64,000 nt of DNA from Bifidobacterium platyrrhinorum (GTDB lineage: Bacteria > Actinomycetota > Actinomycetes > Actinomycetales > Bifidobacteriaceae): contig NZ_WHZV01000009.1 in the NCBI RefSeq assembly GCF_010667645.1, positions 1 to 64,000 of the forward strand, written 5' to 3'. Below, piece after piece: positions 54,257 to 64,000 of this stretch. Below the pieces are notes generated by a model, which was not told the origin of the DNA, searched no databases, and worked only from the letters and a program-made list of their open reading frames with translations. The stretch's first letter is position 1. Each line of letters starts with the position of its first letter. The translations under genes and the position numbers were made by a program.

Positions 54257-55177
54257 TCAGTCGAACAGGAGCGCGTCGGCGGTGGGGTAGCCGAGCTCCA
54301 TGGCGTGCCATGCCCGGGCGGAGGCCATGCGGGCCAGCCAGTCGAGGGATTTCGTCGAGGCGGCGACGGCCTTGGTGGGGGAGGAGCCGGTGACGGCGTC
54401 GTCCGATGCCGCGGAACCGCCTGCCGCATCCGCGTCGGCGTCCTCGTCGCCGCCCAACGCGTCGAGATAGGCGCGGGCGCAGTTCATCTCGATGACGGCC
54501 ACCGTGTTCGCCGTCACGCCGGTCGCCGGGTCGGCGATCACGTCGGGGTGGGCGATGAGCCGGTCGACCGCATACACCTTCCTGCGCGGGTCCTTGTCCG
54601 ATCCGGACAGCGAGAACAGCCGCTGGGCCGCGGTCTTGTGGTTGTCGGAGGCGGACAGCGTGGCGTTCGCGACTCCGCGCGCGGCGAGCACCTCGAGACC
54701 GAACCCGGCCCGGTCCTCCGCCAGCGACATCGCGTCGAGCGCGTCCCGGTCGACGTCGAGGTGCACGACCTCGCCGTAGTCGACGGACGACGGCGTCGGC
54801 GTATCGGGCGCGCCGAGCCGGGTGCCGAGCGTCTGCGCCCGGTACGACGCCTGCGCCGAGCGCATCGCGCCCTCGGCGAAGCGCGAAGTGCAGGAGGAGG
54901 CGACGGTGATCCACGCGTCGGCCGCCGTGCGCGCGGCCAGATAACGCATCATCAGCGGGCTCGACGCGGCCGCGGCGCCGCTGCCGGCCGAAGCGGACAG
55001 GTAGGCGCTCTCGCAGGTGCCGGGTTTCGAGGCGTCCGCGTTGAGCGATTCGAGATGCGGCGCCGTGCATCCCGCGAGCGACAGGGCCATCGCGACGGCC
55101 GCGGCCGACGCGACGAGGCGGGGCGCGAGGCGAGACGGCGCGGCTGCGCCCACGGCTGAATCCCGAAGTGTCTGCAT
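54257..55177 (-). CDS. putative lipoprotein of unknown function
   Basis: 306 residues. A signal peptide with lipobox SLAGC near residues 33-37 predicts export and acylation. The rest is Ala-rich and mainly helical, with no catalytic motif recognised. It is divergent from nusA, whose start lies 79 nt away, so the two share a promoter region. The Asp/Ala-rich stretch near 245-265 is low complexity. Function not assigned. Confidence 0.75.
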   Translation of the reverse strand: MQTLRDSAVGAAAPSRLAPRLVASAAAVAMALSLAGCTAPHLESLNADASKPGTCESAYLSASAGSGAAAASSPLMMRYLAARTAADAWITVASSCTSRFAEGAMRSAQASYRAQTLGTRLGAPDTPTPSSVDYGEVVHLDVDRDALDAMSLAEDRAGFGLEVLAARGVANATLSASDNHKTAAQRLFSLSGSDKDPRRKVYAVDRLIAHPDVIADPATGVTANTVAVIEMNCARAYLDALGGDEDADADAAGGSAASDDAVTGSSPTKAVAASTKSLDWLARMASARAWHAMELGYPTADALLFD

Positions 55178-55256
55178 AAAACAGTAGAGTAGACACCGAC
55201 TATGACCATATGGGCCCTAGCGCCGTATAACTGAACCCAAGGGAGGTCTTGCGACA

Positions 55257-56285
55257 ATGGAACTGGACCTGGCAGGAATGCACAAGCTCGCAGCCGAGCA
55301 AGGAATCGACCCGGAGGCGCTCGACGGGGCGCTCGCTGAGGCGCTGCGCCTCGCCTATCTCAAGACCCCGCATGCGGCGAAGCACGCCCGCGTCGAGCTT
55401 GACGACCGCGCCGGCACGTTCACCGTGTGGGCGGCCGACGAGATTCCGGGCACGCCCACCGAGGAGGACCCCCACCCGGCCCCCACGCTCGGCGAGGAAT
55501 ACGACGACACCCCGAAGGACTTCGGCCGTCTCGCCGCGGCGACCGCGCGCCAGGTCATCACCCAGCTGTTCCGCCGTGCGGAGGACGAACGCGTGTTCGG
55601 CGCGTTCTCCGGCCAGAAGGGCAAGCTCATCACCGGCATCGTCCAGCAGGATGTGAAGGACCCCTCCAACGTGCACATCGCCGTCGGGGACGTCGAGGCC
55701 ATCCTGCCCCGCCGCGAGCAGGTGCCGGGCGAGCGCTACCGCCACGGCGAGCGTCTGCGCGTCTACGTCGTCAACGTGGGCCGCGGCCTCAAGGGCCCGG
55801 AGATCATCGTCTCCCGCTCCCACCCGGAACTGGTGCGCAAGCTGTTCGAGCGCGAGGTGCCGGAGCTCGTGTCCGGCGCCGTGTCGATCATGGCGATCGC
55901 CCGCGAGGCGGGCGCCCGCACCAAGATCGCGGTCAAGGCCAACACCGATGGCGTGAACCCGAAGGGCGCGCTCATCGGCCCCGGCGGCGCCCGCGTGCGC
56001 GCCGTGATGGAGAACCTCGGACCGGAGAAGATCGACATCGTCGACTACTCCGACGATCCGGCCAAGTTCGTCGCCTCCGCCCTGAGCCCGGCCGTCGCGA
56101 CCGGCGTGCAGGTGATCAGCGAGAAGAACAAGACCGCCATCGCCTTCATCCATGACGACCAGCTGTCGCTGGCCATCGGCAAGGAGGGCCAGAACGCGCG
56201 TCTGGCCGCCAAGCTCACCGGTTGGAAGATCGGCATCGAGTCCGCCGAGGCCCACGCCAAGAAGGTCGCCGAACAGGGCCAGTGA
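55257..56285 (+). CDS. nusA: transcription termination/antitermination protein NusA
   Basis: 342 residues. N-terminal RNA-polymerase-binding domain (about 1-125), S1 domain (about 130-200), and two KH domains with [34 protein letters not shown] and [21 protein letters not shown] (about 225-330). It lacks the acidic C-terminal repeats of E. coli NusA, as in other Gram-positives. rimP, usually just upstream, is absent and a divergent lipoprotein gene is there instead. Confidence 0.95.
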   Translation: MELDLAGMHKLAAEQGIDPEALDGALAEALRLAYLKTPHAAKHARVELDDRAGTFTVWAADEIPGTPTEEDPHPAPTLGEEYDDTPKDFGRLAAATARQVITQLFRRAEDERVFGAFSGQKGKLITGIVQQDVKDPSNVHIAVGDVEAILPRREQVPGERYRHGERLRVYVVNVGRGLKGPEIIVSRSHPELVRKLFEREVPELVSGAVSIMAIAREAGARTKIAVKANTDGVNPKGALIGPGGARVRAVMENLGPEKIDIVDYSDDPAKFVASALSPAVATGVQVISEKNKTAIAFIHDDQLSLAIGKEGQNARLAAKLTGWKIGIESAEAHAKKVAEQGQ

Positions 56286-56293
56286 ACGTTTCG

Positions 56294-56363
56294 CGCCCGG
56301 CGTGCCCACATCCAGCGTACTGAGTATGCTTGGTGCGGTATGCCGGGCGTAAGCATGCCCGGC
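56294..56363 (+). promoter_or_regulatory. leader with two mutually exclusive hairpins before infB
   Basis: CGCCCGGC (56294-56301) can pair with GCCGGGCG (56342-56349); the same GCCGGGC can instead pair with GCCCGGC (56357-56363) as a compact hairpin. Such a switch is the classic layout of an attenuator. The small stem AGCGTACT/AGTATGCT (about 56314-56330) lies inside the longer structure. Confidence 0.5.
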
Positions 56364-56397
56364 CGAAGAACGAGGAATACACGATCATGGTCGCACG

Positions 56398-56427
56398 ATG
56401 AACAGGCTCGTCGTCTTCGATATTTGA
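56398..56427 (+). other. possible 9-codon leader peptide before infB
   Basis: ATG AAC AGG CTC GTC GTC TTC GAT ATT TGA gives MNRLVVFDI. It lies just after the alternative hairpins and 38 nt before the infB start. No convincing ribosome-binding site precedes it; coding status is speculative. Confidence 0.2.
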
Positions 56428-56464
56428 CCGCGCCGACGCGTGGTCGCAGATAGGAGAACAAGTA

Positions 56465-59362
<2,898 letters not shown>

Positions 59363-59373
59363 TGCAGGCAACC

Positions 59374-59487
59374 GCCTCACCCAGGTGAGGCCCGGCCCCC
59401 TCCGACGAGGGGACTGTCATCCCAGGATGACTGGGGGAGGGATCGACGGCGGTTCCGTCGGTCCCTCCCCTACCCGGCGATGCCGGG
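59374..59487 (+). repeat. run of four hairpins between infB and rbfA
   Basis: Consecutive stems: GCCTCACC/GGTGAGGC (59374-59391), GTCATCC/GGATGAC (59416-59431), GGGAGGGA-GACGG/CCGTC-TCCCTCCC (59435-59469) and CCCGGC/GCCGGG (59473-59487). The first is the probable infB terminator. The others recall palindromes seen in spacers elsewhere in this window (34236, 11650-11720). Confidence 0.7.
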
Positions 59488-59533
59488 AGCCCCGCTCCCG
59501 AGAGGGGGCCGAGTCATATGAAAGGACTTTCCC

Positions 59534-60064
59534 ATGGCAGGAACCAACCCCCGTGCGGCACGCATCGCGGCCCTGATCCAGCGCGTCATCGCCTCCTCCA
59601 TCGAGCGCGAACTGCATGACAAGCGACTGGCGAACATCACCATCACCGAAGTGCGCGTGACCAACGACCTGCAGATCGCCAAGGTGTACTGGACCCAGTA
59701 CGGCCATGAGGGCAAGGAGACGGGCGAGCGCAAGCGCGCCCAGCAGGCCCTCGACCAGGCCAAGGGCCATCTGCGCAAGCTCGTCGGCCACAAGGCCGGC
59801 CTGCGCCTCACCCCGCAGCTGCAGTTCGTGTTCGACGAGGTGCCCGGCGAGGCCCACGAGATCGAGGACATCCTCGCCATCGCGCGCAAGCGCGACGAGG
59901 AGCTCGCCAAGGCCCGCGCCACCGCCCAGTACGCCGGCGACGCCGACCCGTACAAGCACGACGACGAGGCCGAGGACGCCTCCGGCGACGGCTTCGGCGA
60001 TGACGACGCCGATTTCGACGATATGGACGATTTCGACGTCTCCGATGAAGCCGCGCATGAGTGA
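59534..60064 (+). CDS. rbfA: 30S ribosome-binding factor RbfA
   Basis: 176 residues. The type II KH core is RAARIAALIQRVIASSIERELHDKRL and ITITEVRVTNDLQIAKVYWTQYG. It matures the 30S subunit and acts in cold adaptation. The C-terminal ~45 residues are very acidic (Asp/Glu runs) beyond the E. coli length. AAAGGACTTTCCC precedes the ATG. truB overlaps its last codons by 8 nt. Confidence 0.95.
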   Translation: MAGTNPRAARIAALIQRVIASSIERELHDKRLANITITEVRVTNDLQIAKVYWTQYGHEGKETGERKRAQQALDQAKGHLRKLVGHKAGLRLTPQLQFVFDEVPGEAHEIEDILAIARKRDEELAKARATAQYAGDADPYKHDDEAEDASGDGFGDDDADFDDMDDFDVSDEAAHE

Positions 60065-61205
60065 CGGCCTGATCATCGTCGACAAGCCGCAGGGTGTGAC
60101 CAGCTTCGACGCGGTCGCCGCCGTGCGCGGCGCATTGCGCACGAAGAAGGTCGGCCACGCCGGCACGCTCGACCCGATGGCCACGGGCATGCTGGTCATC
60201 GGGTTCGGACGCGCCACGCGTCTGCTGCAGTACATCGTCGAACACGACAAGACCTATGAGGCGACGATCCGCCTCGGCGCCGGCACCACCACCGACGACG
60301 CCGAAGGCGAACTCATCCGGTTCCCGTCCGGTGAAGGGAGCCGGGCCGTGCCGCCGGACCGGGCTCGCATCGAGGCGATGATCGCCGAGCGGTTCCTCGG
60401 CGACATCGAACAGGTGCCGAACACGTTCTCCGCCATCAAGATCAACGGACAGCGCGCCTACGACCTCGCCCGCGAAGGCAGGGACGTCGAACTCAAGGCG
60501 CGTCCGGTGCATATCGCCGACTTCTCCGTGCTCGACGTGCGCGCCGGCGTCGCGTCCGTCTCATCCACGACGGCGCCGCTGGAACCCGGCGACGCGACGG
60601 CCCGCATGGACCACAGGGACCGCGACGCGACGGCGGACCCCGCGCGCATCCCCGTCGTCGACGTGGACGTGCGCGTCAGCTGCTCGTCCGGCACCTACAT
60701 CCGCGCGCTGGCCCGAGACCTGGGCGCGGCCCTCGGCACGGGCGGCTACCTGACGCGTCTGCGCCGCACCCGGGTGGGACGGTTCGCCCTCGCGGACGAC
60801 CGTTCCGGTCTCGCCGCCGACGTCGCGACGCAGGGCGTGCACGCCATCGCCGCGCATGCGGAGCCGAGGACCTTCACCAACCGCGACGGCGAGACCGTCA
60901 CCCGCAACCGTTGCGTATTGGACACGCCGGACGGATTGTCCGGCGACGAACGCGGGGACTGGCTGCGTGCCCGCGCCATCGGCATGGACGCGGCGGCGCG
61001 CGGCGCATTGCCGGTCGTGGAGGTCACGGCCGCCGACGCCGCCGAGCTGCGGTTCGGCCGCCGCCTCGAACGGGAGATGCGCAGGGGCGTGCCCGCGGCG
61101 GCCATCGTGCCCGCGCACGACGGCCTTCCCGGCGACGTGGTCGCGATCGTGGAGCGGGCGAACGCCCACCAGATCAAACCGGTCACCGTATTCCCGGCGC
61201 AATAG
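60057..61205 (+). CDS. truB: tRNA pseudouridine(55) synthase
   Basis: 382 residues. Catalytic Asp39 lies in KKVGHAGTLDPMATGML; LIIVDKPQGVTSFDAV opens the fold and SCSSGTYIRALARDLG follows. It makes pseudouridine 55 in the tRNA T-loop. The ATG at 60057 is inside the end of rbfA, implying coupling; another in-frame ATG at 60045 adds four residues. Inserts near residues 160-190 make it longer than E. coli TruB. Confidence 0.94.
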   Translation: MSDGLIIVDKPQGVTSFDAVAAVRGALRTKKVGHAGTLDPMATGMLVIGFGRATRLLQYIVEHDKTYEATIRLGAGTTTDDAEGELIRFPSGEGSRAVPPDRARIEAMIAERFLGDIEQVPNTFSAIKINGQRAYDLAREGRDVELKARPVHIADFSVLDVRAGVASVSSTTAPLEPGDATARMDHRDRDATADPARIPVVDVDVRVSCSSGTYIRALARDLGAALGTGGYLTRLRRTRVGRFALADDRSGLAADVATQGVHAIAAHAEPRTFTNRDGETVTRNRCVLDTPDGLSGDERGDWLRARAIGMDAAARGALPVVEVTAADAAELRFGRRLEREMRRGVPAAAIVPAHDGLPGDVVAIVERANAHQIKPVTVFPAQ

Positions 61206-61227
61206 GGGACGTGCGGCGCCGGCATCC

Positions 61228-61266
61228 GGTGCCGGTGCCTGGTGCCGGTGCCTGGTGCCGGTGTCG
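61228..61266 (+). repeat. 13-bp tandem repeats, truB / ribF spacer
   Basis: The unit GGTGCCGGTGCCT occurs at 61228-61240 and 61241-61253, with a third, slightly degenerate copy at 61254-61266. It lies in a 237-nt spacer that otherwise shows nothing recognisable. Confidence 0.85.
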
Positions 61267-61442
61267 GGCGCCGTAACGGTCGCCATGACGGCCCGTCCTT
61301 CACGGCGGGCGAACCGCCGGACCCTCATAGCGGGGTGTTGCTAGAGTGGACGCGGCGAAAACGCGTATGCGGGCGCGGCACCCCGCGCCTTGTCCATGCG
61401 CCGTCGCGCATGGACCGGATTTCCAGACCCTCAAGGACGGCA

Positions 61443-62567
61443 ATGAACATCACCTACCTGACCCCGGACGAGAACGGCGACGTGGAATGGCCCGCCTTCG
61501 ACAACGACAAGCGTTCCGTCGTCACGCTCGGCGCGTTCGACGGCATGCATCTGGGCCATCGCGCGGTGATCGACCGCGTCGTCGAACTCGCGAAGAAGCA
61601 TGACGCGTTCTCCATCGTGATTCTGTTCGACCCGCGTCCCGCGTTCGTGCACGCGTGGGCGAACGCGCACGACGGTGCGGAACCCGGTCCGGACATCATC
61701 GACGCGAACGCGCTCAGCGGCGTGGACGACCGTCTCGCGTACATGGAGCGGGCCGGCGTCGAACATGTGCTCGTCGTGCGCTACACGCTGGCGTTCGCCG
61801 CGAAATCGTACATCTTCTTCCTCGGCCGCCTGGTGGGCAAGATCGGCATGCGCACGCTCGTGCTCGGATCGGACGCCGCGATGGGCGCCGGCCGCAAGGG
61901 CGACGTGAAGGCGATCTCCAACCTGGCCGCCGGCGCGGGCGTGTTCGAACTCGACGTGGTCGATGACCGCGGCCCGGGCGAGGTGCGCATCCCGCGCGAC
62001 TGGAAGCCCGAGATGCCCGCCGGGTGGGGCGAGCCCTCCGACCCGCTCGCGAACGCCACCAAGGCGGAACGCCGCGCCTGGAGCAAGAAGCACCAGGCCA
62101 GGCTGACCCGCGCATGGAGCTCGTCCAACGTGCGCTACCTGCTCGGCCACGGCCGCATCAGGGAGGCGAACGCGATCCTCGGCCGCATGCACAGCGTGAT
62201 CGGCGAGGTCGTGCACGGCGAGGAACGCGGCCGCACCATCGGGTTCCCGACCGCGAACCTCGGCGAGGCCGTGACCGGCTACCTGCCGGTCGACGGCGTG
62301 TACGCCGGATGGCTCGTCGACGGCGACGACCGCTGGCCCGCCGCCATCTCCATCGGCACCAAGCCGACCTTCAGCGAGAAGACCGGCCTCAACGAGCGCG
62401 TGGTCGAGGCGTACGCGATCACCGACGACTGGCTGGAACTCTACGGCCACAAGGTGCGCATCGAATTCGCGGGCTACCTGCGCCCGCAGGTGAAGTTCGA
62501 CGGCGTCGAGGCCCTCAAGGAGGAACTCGCACGCAACGTCGAGGAGACCAAACACCTCACCGCCTGA
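61443..62567 (+). CDS. ribF: bifunctional riboflavin kinase / FAD synthetase
   Basis: 374 residues. The N-terminal FMN adenylyltransferase half starts with the nucleotidyltransferase motif LGAFDGMHLGHRAVI (29-43). The C-terminal flavokinase half has GEVVHGEERGRTIGFPTANLG near 260 and VYAGW...ISIGTKPTF. It makes FMN and FAD from riboflavin, which the flavoproteins at 7-10 kb would need. An insert near 170-220 (Ser/Lys/Arg-rich) sits between the two halves. AAGGACGGCA precedes the ATG. Confidence 0.95.
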   Translation: MNITYLTPDENGDVEWPAFDNDKRSVVTLGAFDGMHLGHRAVIDRVVELAKKHDAFSIVILFDPRPAFVHAWANAHDGAEPGPDIIDANALSGVDDRLAYMERAGVEHVLVVRYTLAFAAKSYIFFLGRLVGKIGMRTLVLGSDAAMGAGRKGDVKAISNLAAGAGVFELDVVDDRGPGEVRIPRDWKPEMPAGWGEPSDPLANATKAERRAWSKKHQARLTRAWSSSNVRYLLGHGRIREANAILGRMHSVIGEVVHGEERGRTIGFPTANLGEAVTGYLPVDGVYAGWLVDGDDRWPAAISIGTKPTFSEKTGLNERVVEAYAITDDWLELYGHKVRIEFAGYLRPQVKFDGVEALKEELARNVEETKHLTA

Positions 62568-62598
62568 CATCGTTGACGCTCGTCCGTCGATCGGCCGT

Positions 62599-62657
62599 AT
62601 GGTCTCGCGCGGCTGCATGGTCTCGCGCGGGCATACGGTTTATATGGTTTCGCAAGG
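62599..62657. repeat. three 14-bp repeats between convergent ribF and radA
   Basis: ATGGTCTCGCGCGG at 62599-62612 and 62617-62630, and a degenerate copy (ATGGTTTCGCAAGG) at 62644-62657, in the 98-nt gap between the convergent genes. No clear hairpin terminator was seen. Confidence 0.75.
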
Positions 62658-62665
62658 TCATACGG

Positions 62666-64000
62666 TCATAACAACACCCCCAATGCGGACTTGAGCGTAT
62701 CCACCTGTACGACGGCGAGCCCGGGGATCTCCACGCGCCTGCGCAGGCGCGGCACCACCGCCGTGGCGAACCCCAGTCGCGCCGCCTCGCGCAGCCGGTA
62801 TTCCAGACGCGGCACGGGCCGTACCTGACCGGTCAGGGAGATCTCGCCGATCGCGCAGGTGGTGCGGGGGATCGGCGCGTGCTTCGCCGCGCCCGCCAAC
62901 GCGGCCACGATGGCCAGGTCGCAGGCCGGTTCCTTCGCCAGGCCGCCGGCGATCGTCGAAATGTACAGGTCGTTGCCCAGCAGGTTCACATGACCGTGCC
63001 GGTACAGCACCGCGACGAGCATCGCGATGCGGTTCGCATCCACGCCGTTCGCCGCGCGCCGCGGCGTCGGCAGCACCGAATTCGTGACCAACGACTGGAC
63101 CTCGATGGGCAGCGACCGGTGGCCGTCGAGCGTGAACGTCACGCAGGTGCCCTCGACCGCCGCCCCGTCGCCGTCGGAACCGTCCGCGGAGGAGAGGAAC
63201 AGGCCGGAGGGATCGGTGACCTCCTCGATGCCCTCGCCGCTCATATCGAAGCATCCGACCTCGTCGGTGGGACCGAAACGGTTCTTCACCGCGCGCAGCA
63301 TGCGCAGCGCGGTCTCGCCGTCCCCCTCGAACTGGCAGACCACGTCCACCAGATGCTCGAGCGTGCGCGGGCCGGCGATCGAGCCGTCCTTGGTGACATG
63401 GCCGACCAGCAGCACCGGCACATCCAGCGTCTTGGCCACGTCGATGAGCGCGCTCGCCACCTCGCGCACCTGCGTGGAGCCGCCGGAGATGCCGTCGACG
63501 TCCTGCGAGACGATCGTCTGCGCCGAATCGACGATCGCCAGCGTGGGCCGTTCGCGTTCGATGAGGCCGAGCACGGTGGCCAGATCGGTGGTGGCGGCGA
63601 GCAGCAGGTTCGGTTCCACCGCATCGATGCGCGTGGCGCGCAGACGCACCTGCCCCTGCGACTCCTCGCCGGACACGTACAGCACCGTGCCGCCCTGCGC
63701 CGCGTGCGCGCGGGCGATGTTGCCCGCGGTCTCCAACAGCAGCGTGGACTTGCCGATGCCCGGCTCGCCGGCGATGAGCACGACCGAGCCCGGCACGATG
63801 CCGCCGCCGAGCACACGGTCGAACTCGGAGAAGCCGGTGGGGATGCGCGCCACGTCGTCGGTACCGACCTGGGTGATCGGTGTGGCCGCGGATTCGGCCA
63901 CCGCGGCCGCCTGCGTGCGGGCCGTGCGGCCGGGGCCCGAGGCGCGTGACGACGCACCCGCCCCGCCCCGTCTCGCCGCAGCGGTCGGCCGGGCCTCGTG
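62666..64000 (-). CDS. radA: DNA repair protein RadA/Sms, 5' end beyond the window
   Basis: At least 444 residues; the frame is open to the window edge, so the start lies outside. Visible are Walker A GEPGIGKSTL, Walker B LAIVDSAQTI, the RadA-specific KNRFG in AVKNRFGPTDEVGCFDM, and the C-terminal Lon-like domain with TNSVLPTPRRAANGVDANRIAML. The N-terminal Cys4 zinc finger is expected beyond the edge. The GTG at 63901 is probably internal because RadA is normally longer. It processes branched recombination intermediates. Confidence 0.93.
   Translation of the reverse strand, partial: HEARPTAAARRGGAGASSRASGPGRTARTQAAAVAESAATPITQVGTDDVARIPTGFSEFDRVLGGGIVPGSVVLIAGEPGIGKSTLLLETAGNIARAHAAQGGTVLYVSGEESQGQVRLRATRIDAVEPNLLLAATTDLATVLGLIERERPTLAIVDSAQTIVSQDVDGISGGSTQVREVASALIDVAKTLDVPVLLVGHVTKDGSIAGPRTLEHLVDVVCQFEGDGETALRMLRAVKNRFGPTDEVGCFDMSGEGIEEVTDPSGLFLSSADGSDGDGAAVEGTCVTFTLDGHRSLPIEVQSLVTNSVLPTPRRAANGVDANRIAMLVAVLYRHGHVNLLGNDLYISTIAGGLAKEPACDLAIVAALAGAAKHAPIPRTTCAIGEISLTGQVRPVPRLEYRLREAARLGFATAVVPRLRRRVEIPGLAVVQVDTLKSALGVLL

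Overview
The window is GC-rich chromosomal DNA from an actinobacterium, most probably a Bifidobacterium. This is inferred from four things: the very high GC at third codon positions; a single zinc-type S14 (rpsN, CxxC...CxxC) inside the ribosomal cluster; secY-adk-infA with no methionine aminopeptidase gene between adk and infA; and rpsK directly followed by rpoA with no rpsD. No species call is possible by eye. No phage, plasmid, IS element or CRISPR array was seen.

Layout. (1) 1-173: 3' end of a 5S rRNA gene followed by two terminator hairpins. (2) 207-10 kb: a pair of bacterial PH-domain membrane proteins, a DUF805 protein overlapping a histidine kinase, a convergent LuxR-type response regulator, a CPBP membrane protease, a dihydroorotate-dehydrogenase-like enzyme and an NADH oxidase. 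(3) 10-15 kb: envelope genes murA, a PlsC-type acyltransferase, gpsA and ddl. (4) 15-24 kb: a complete ABC importer of the spermidine/iron type, a second CPBP protease, MscS, aspartate ammonia-lyase and a TetR regulator with an obvious operator-like dyad. (5) 24-34 kb: two alpha/beta hydrolases flanking a four-tRNA array (Gly, Val, Ala, Val), a glycosyltransferase, an amino-acid permease, acetolactate decarboxylase, an MFS exporter and a YwiC-like protein. (6) 34.5-49.6 kb: the S10-spc-alpha ribosomal supercluster from rpsJ to rplQ with secY, adk, infA, rpmJ and rpoA. (7) 49.6-64 kb: truA, a fused circularly permuted ATP-grasp/alpha-E protein with a transglutaminase-like partner, tRNA-Ser, a lipoprotein, then nusA-infB-rbfA-truB-ribF and a 5'-truncated radA.

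How it works together. The last 30 kb is mostly information processing: ribosomal proteins, the RNA polymerase alpha subunit, initiation factors IF1 and IF2, NusA, ribosome maturation (RbfA), pseudouridylation (TruA, TruB), the Sec translocon and flavin cofactor synthesis. murA and ddl feed peptidoglycan synthesis, and the PlsC-type acyltransferase and gpsA feed phospholipid synthesis. The first half is ordinary metabolism and transport.

What is least explained lies between genes and in one small gene set. Several intergenic regions carry strong palindromes or tandem hairpins: 15088-15173, 34236-34278, 39800-39851, 46410-46463, 50688-50795, 56294-56363 and 59374-59487. One perfect CRP-family-like palindrome (10109-10124) and one nested 49-bp dyad before tetR look like operators. 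The ATP-grasp/alpha-E fusion plus transglutaminase is the best candidate for a poorly characterised biochemical system; it belongs to a widespread family predicted to make or modify peptides, but its product is unknown.
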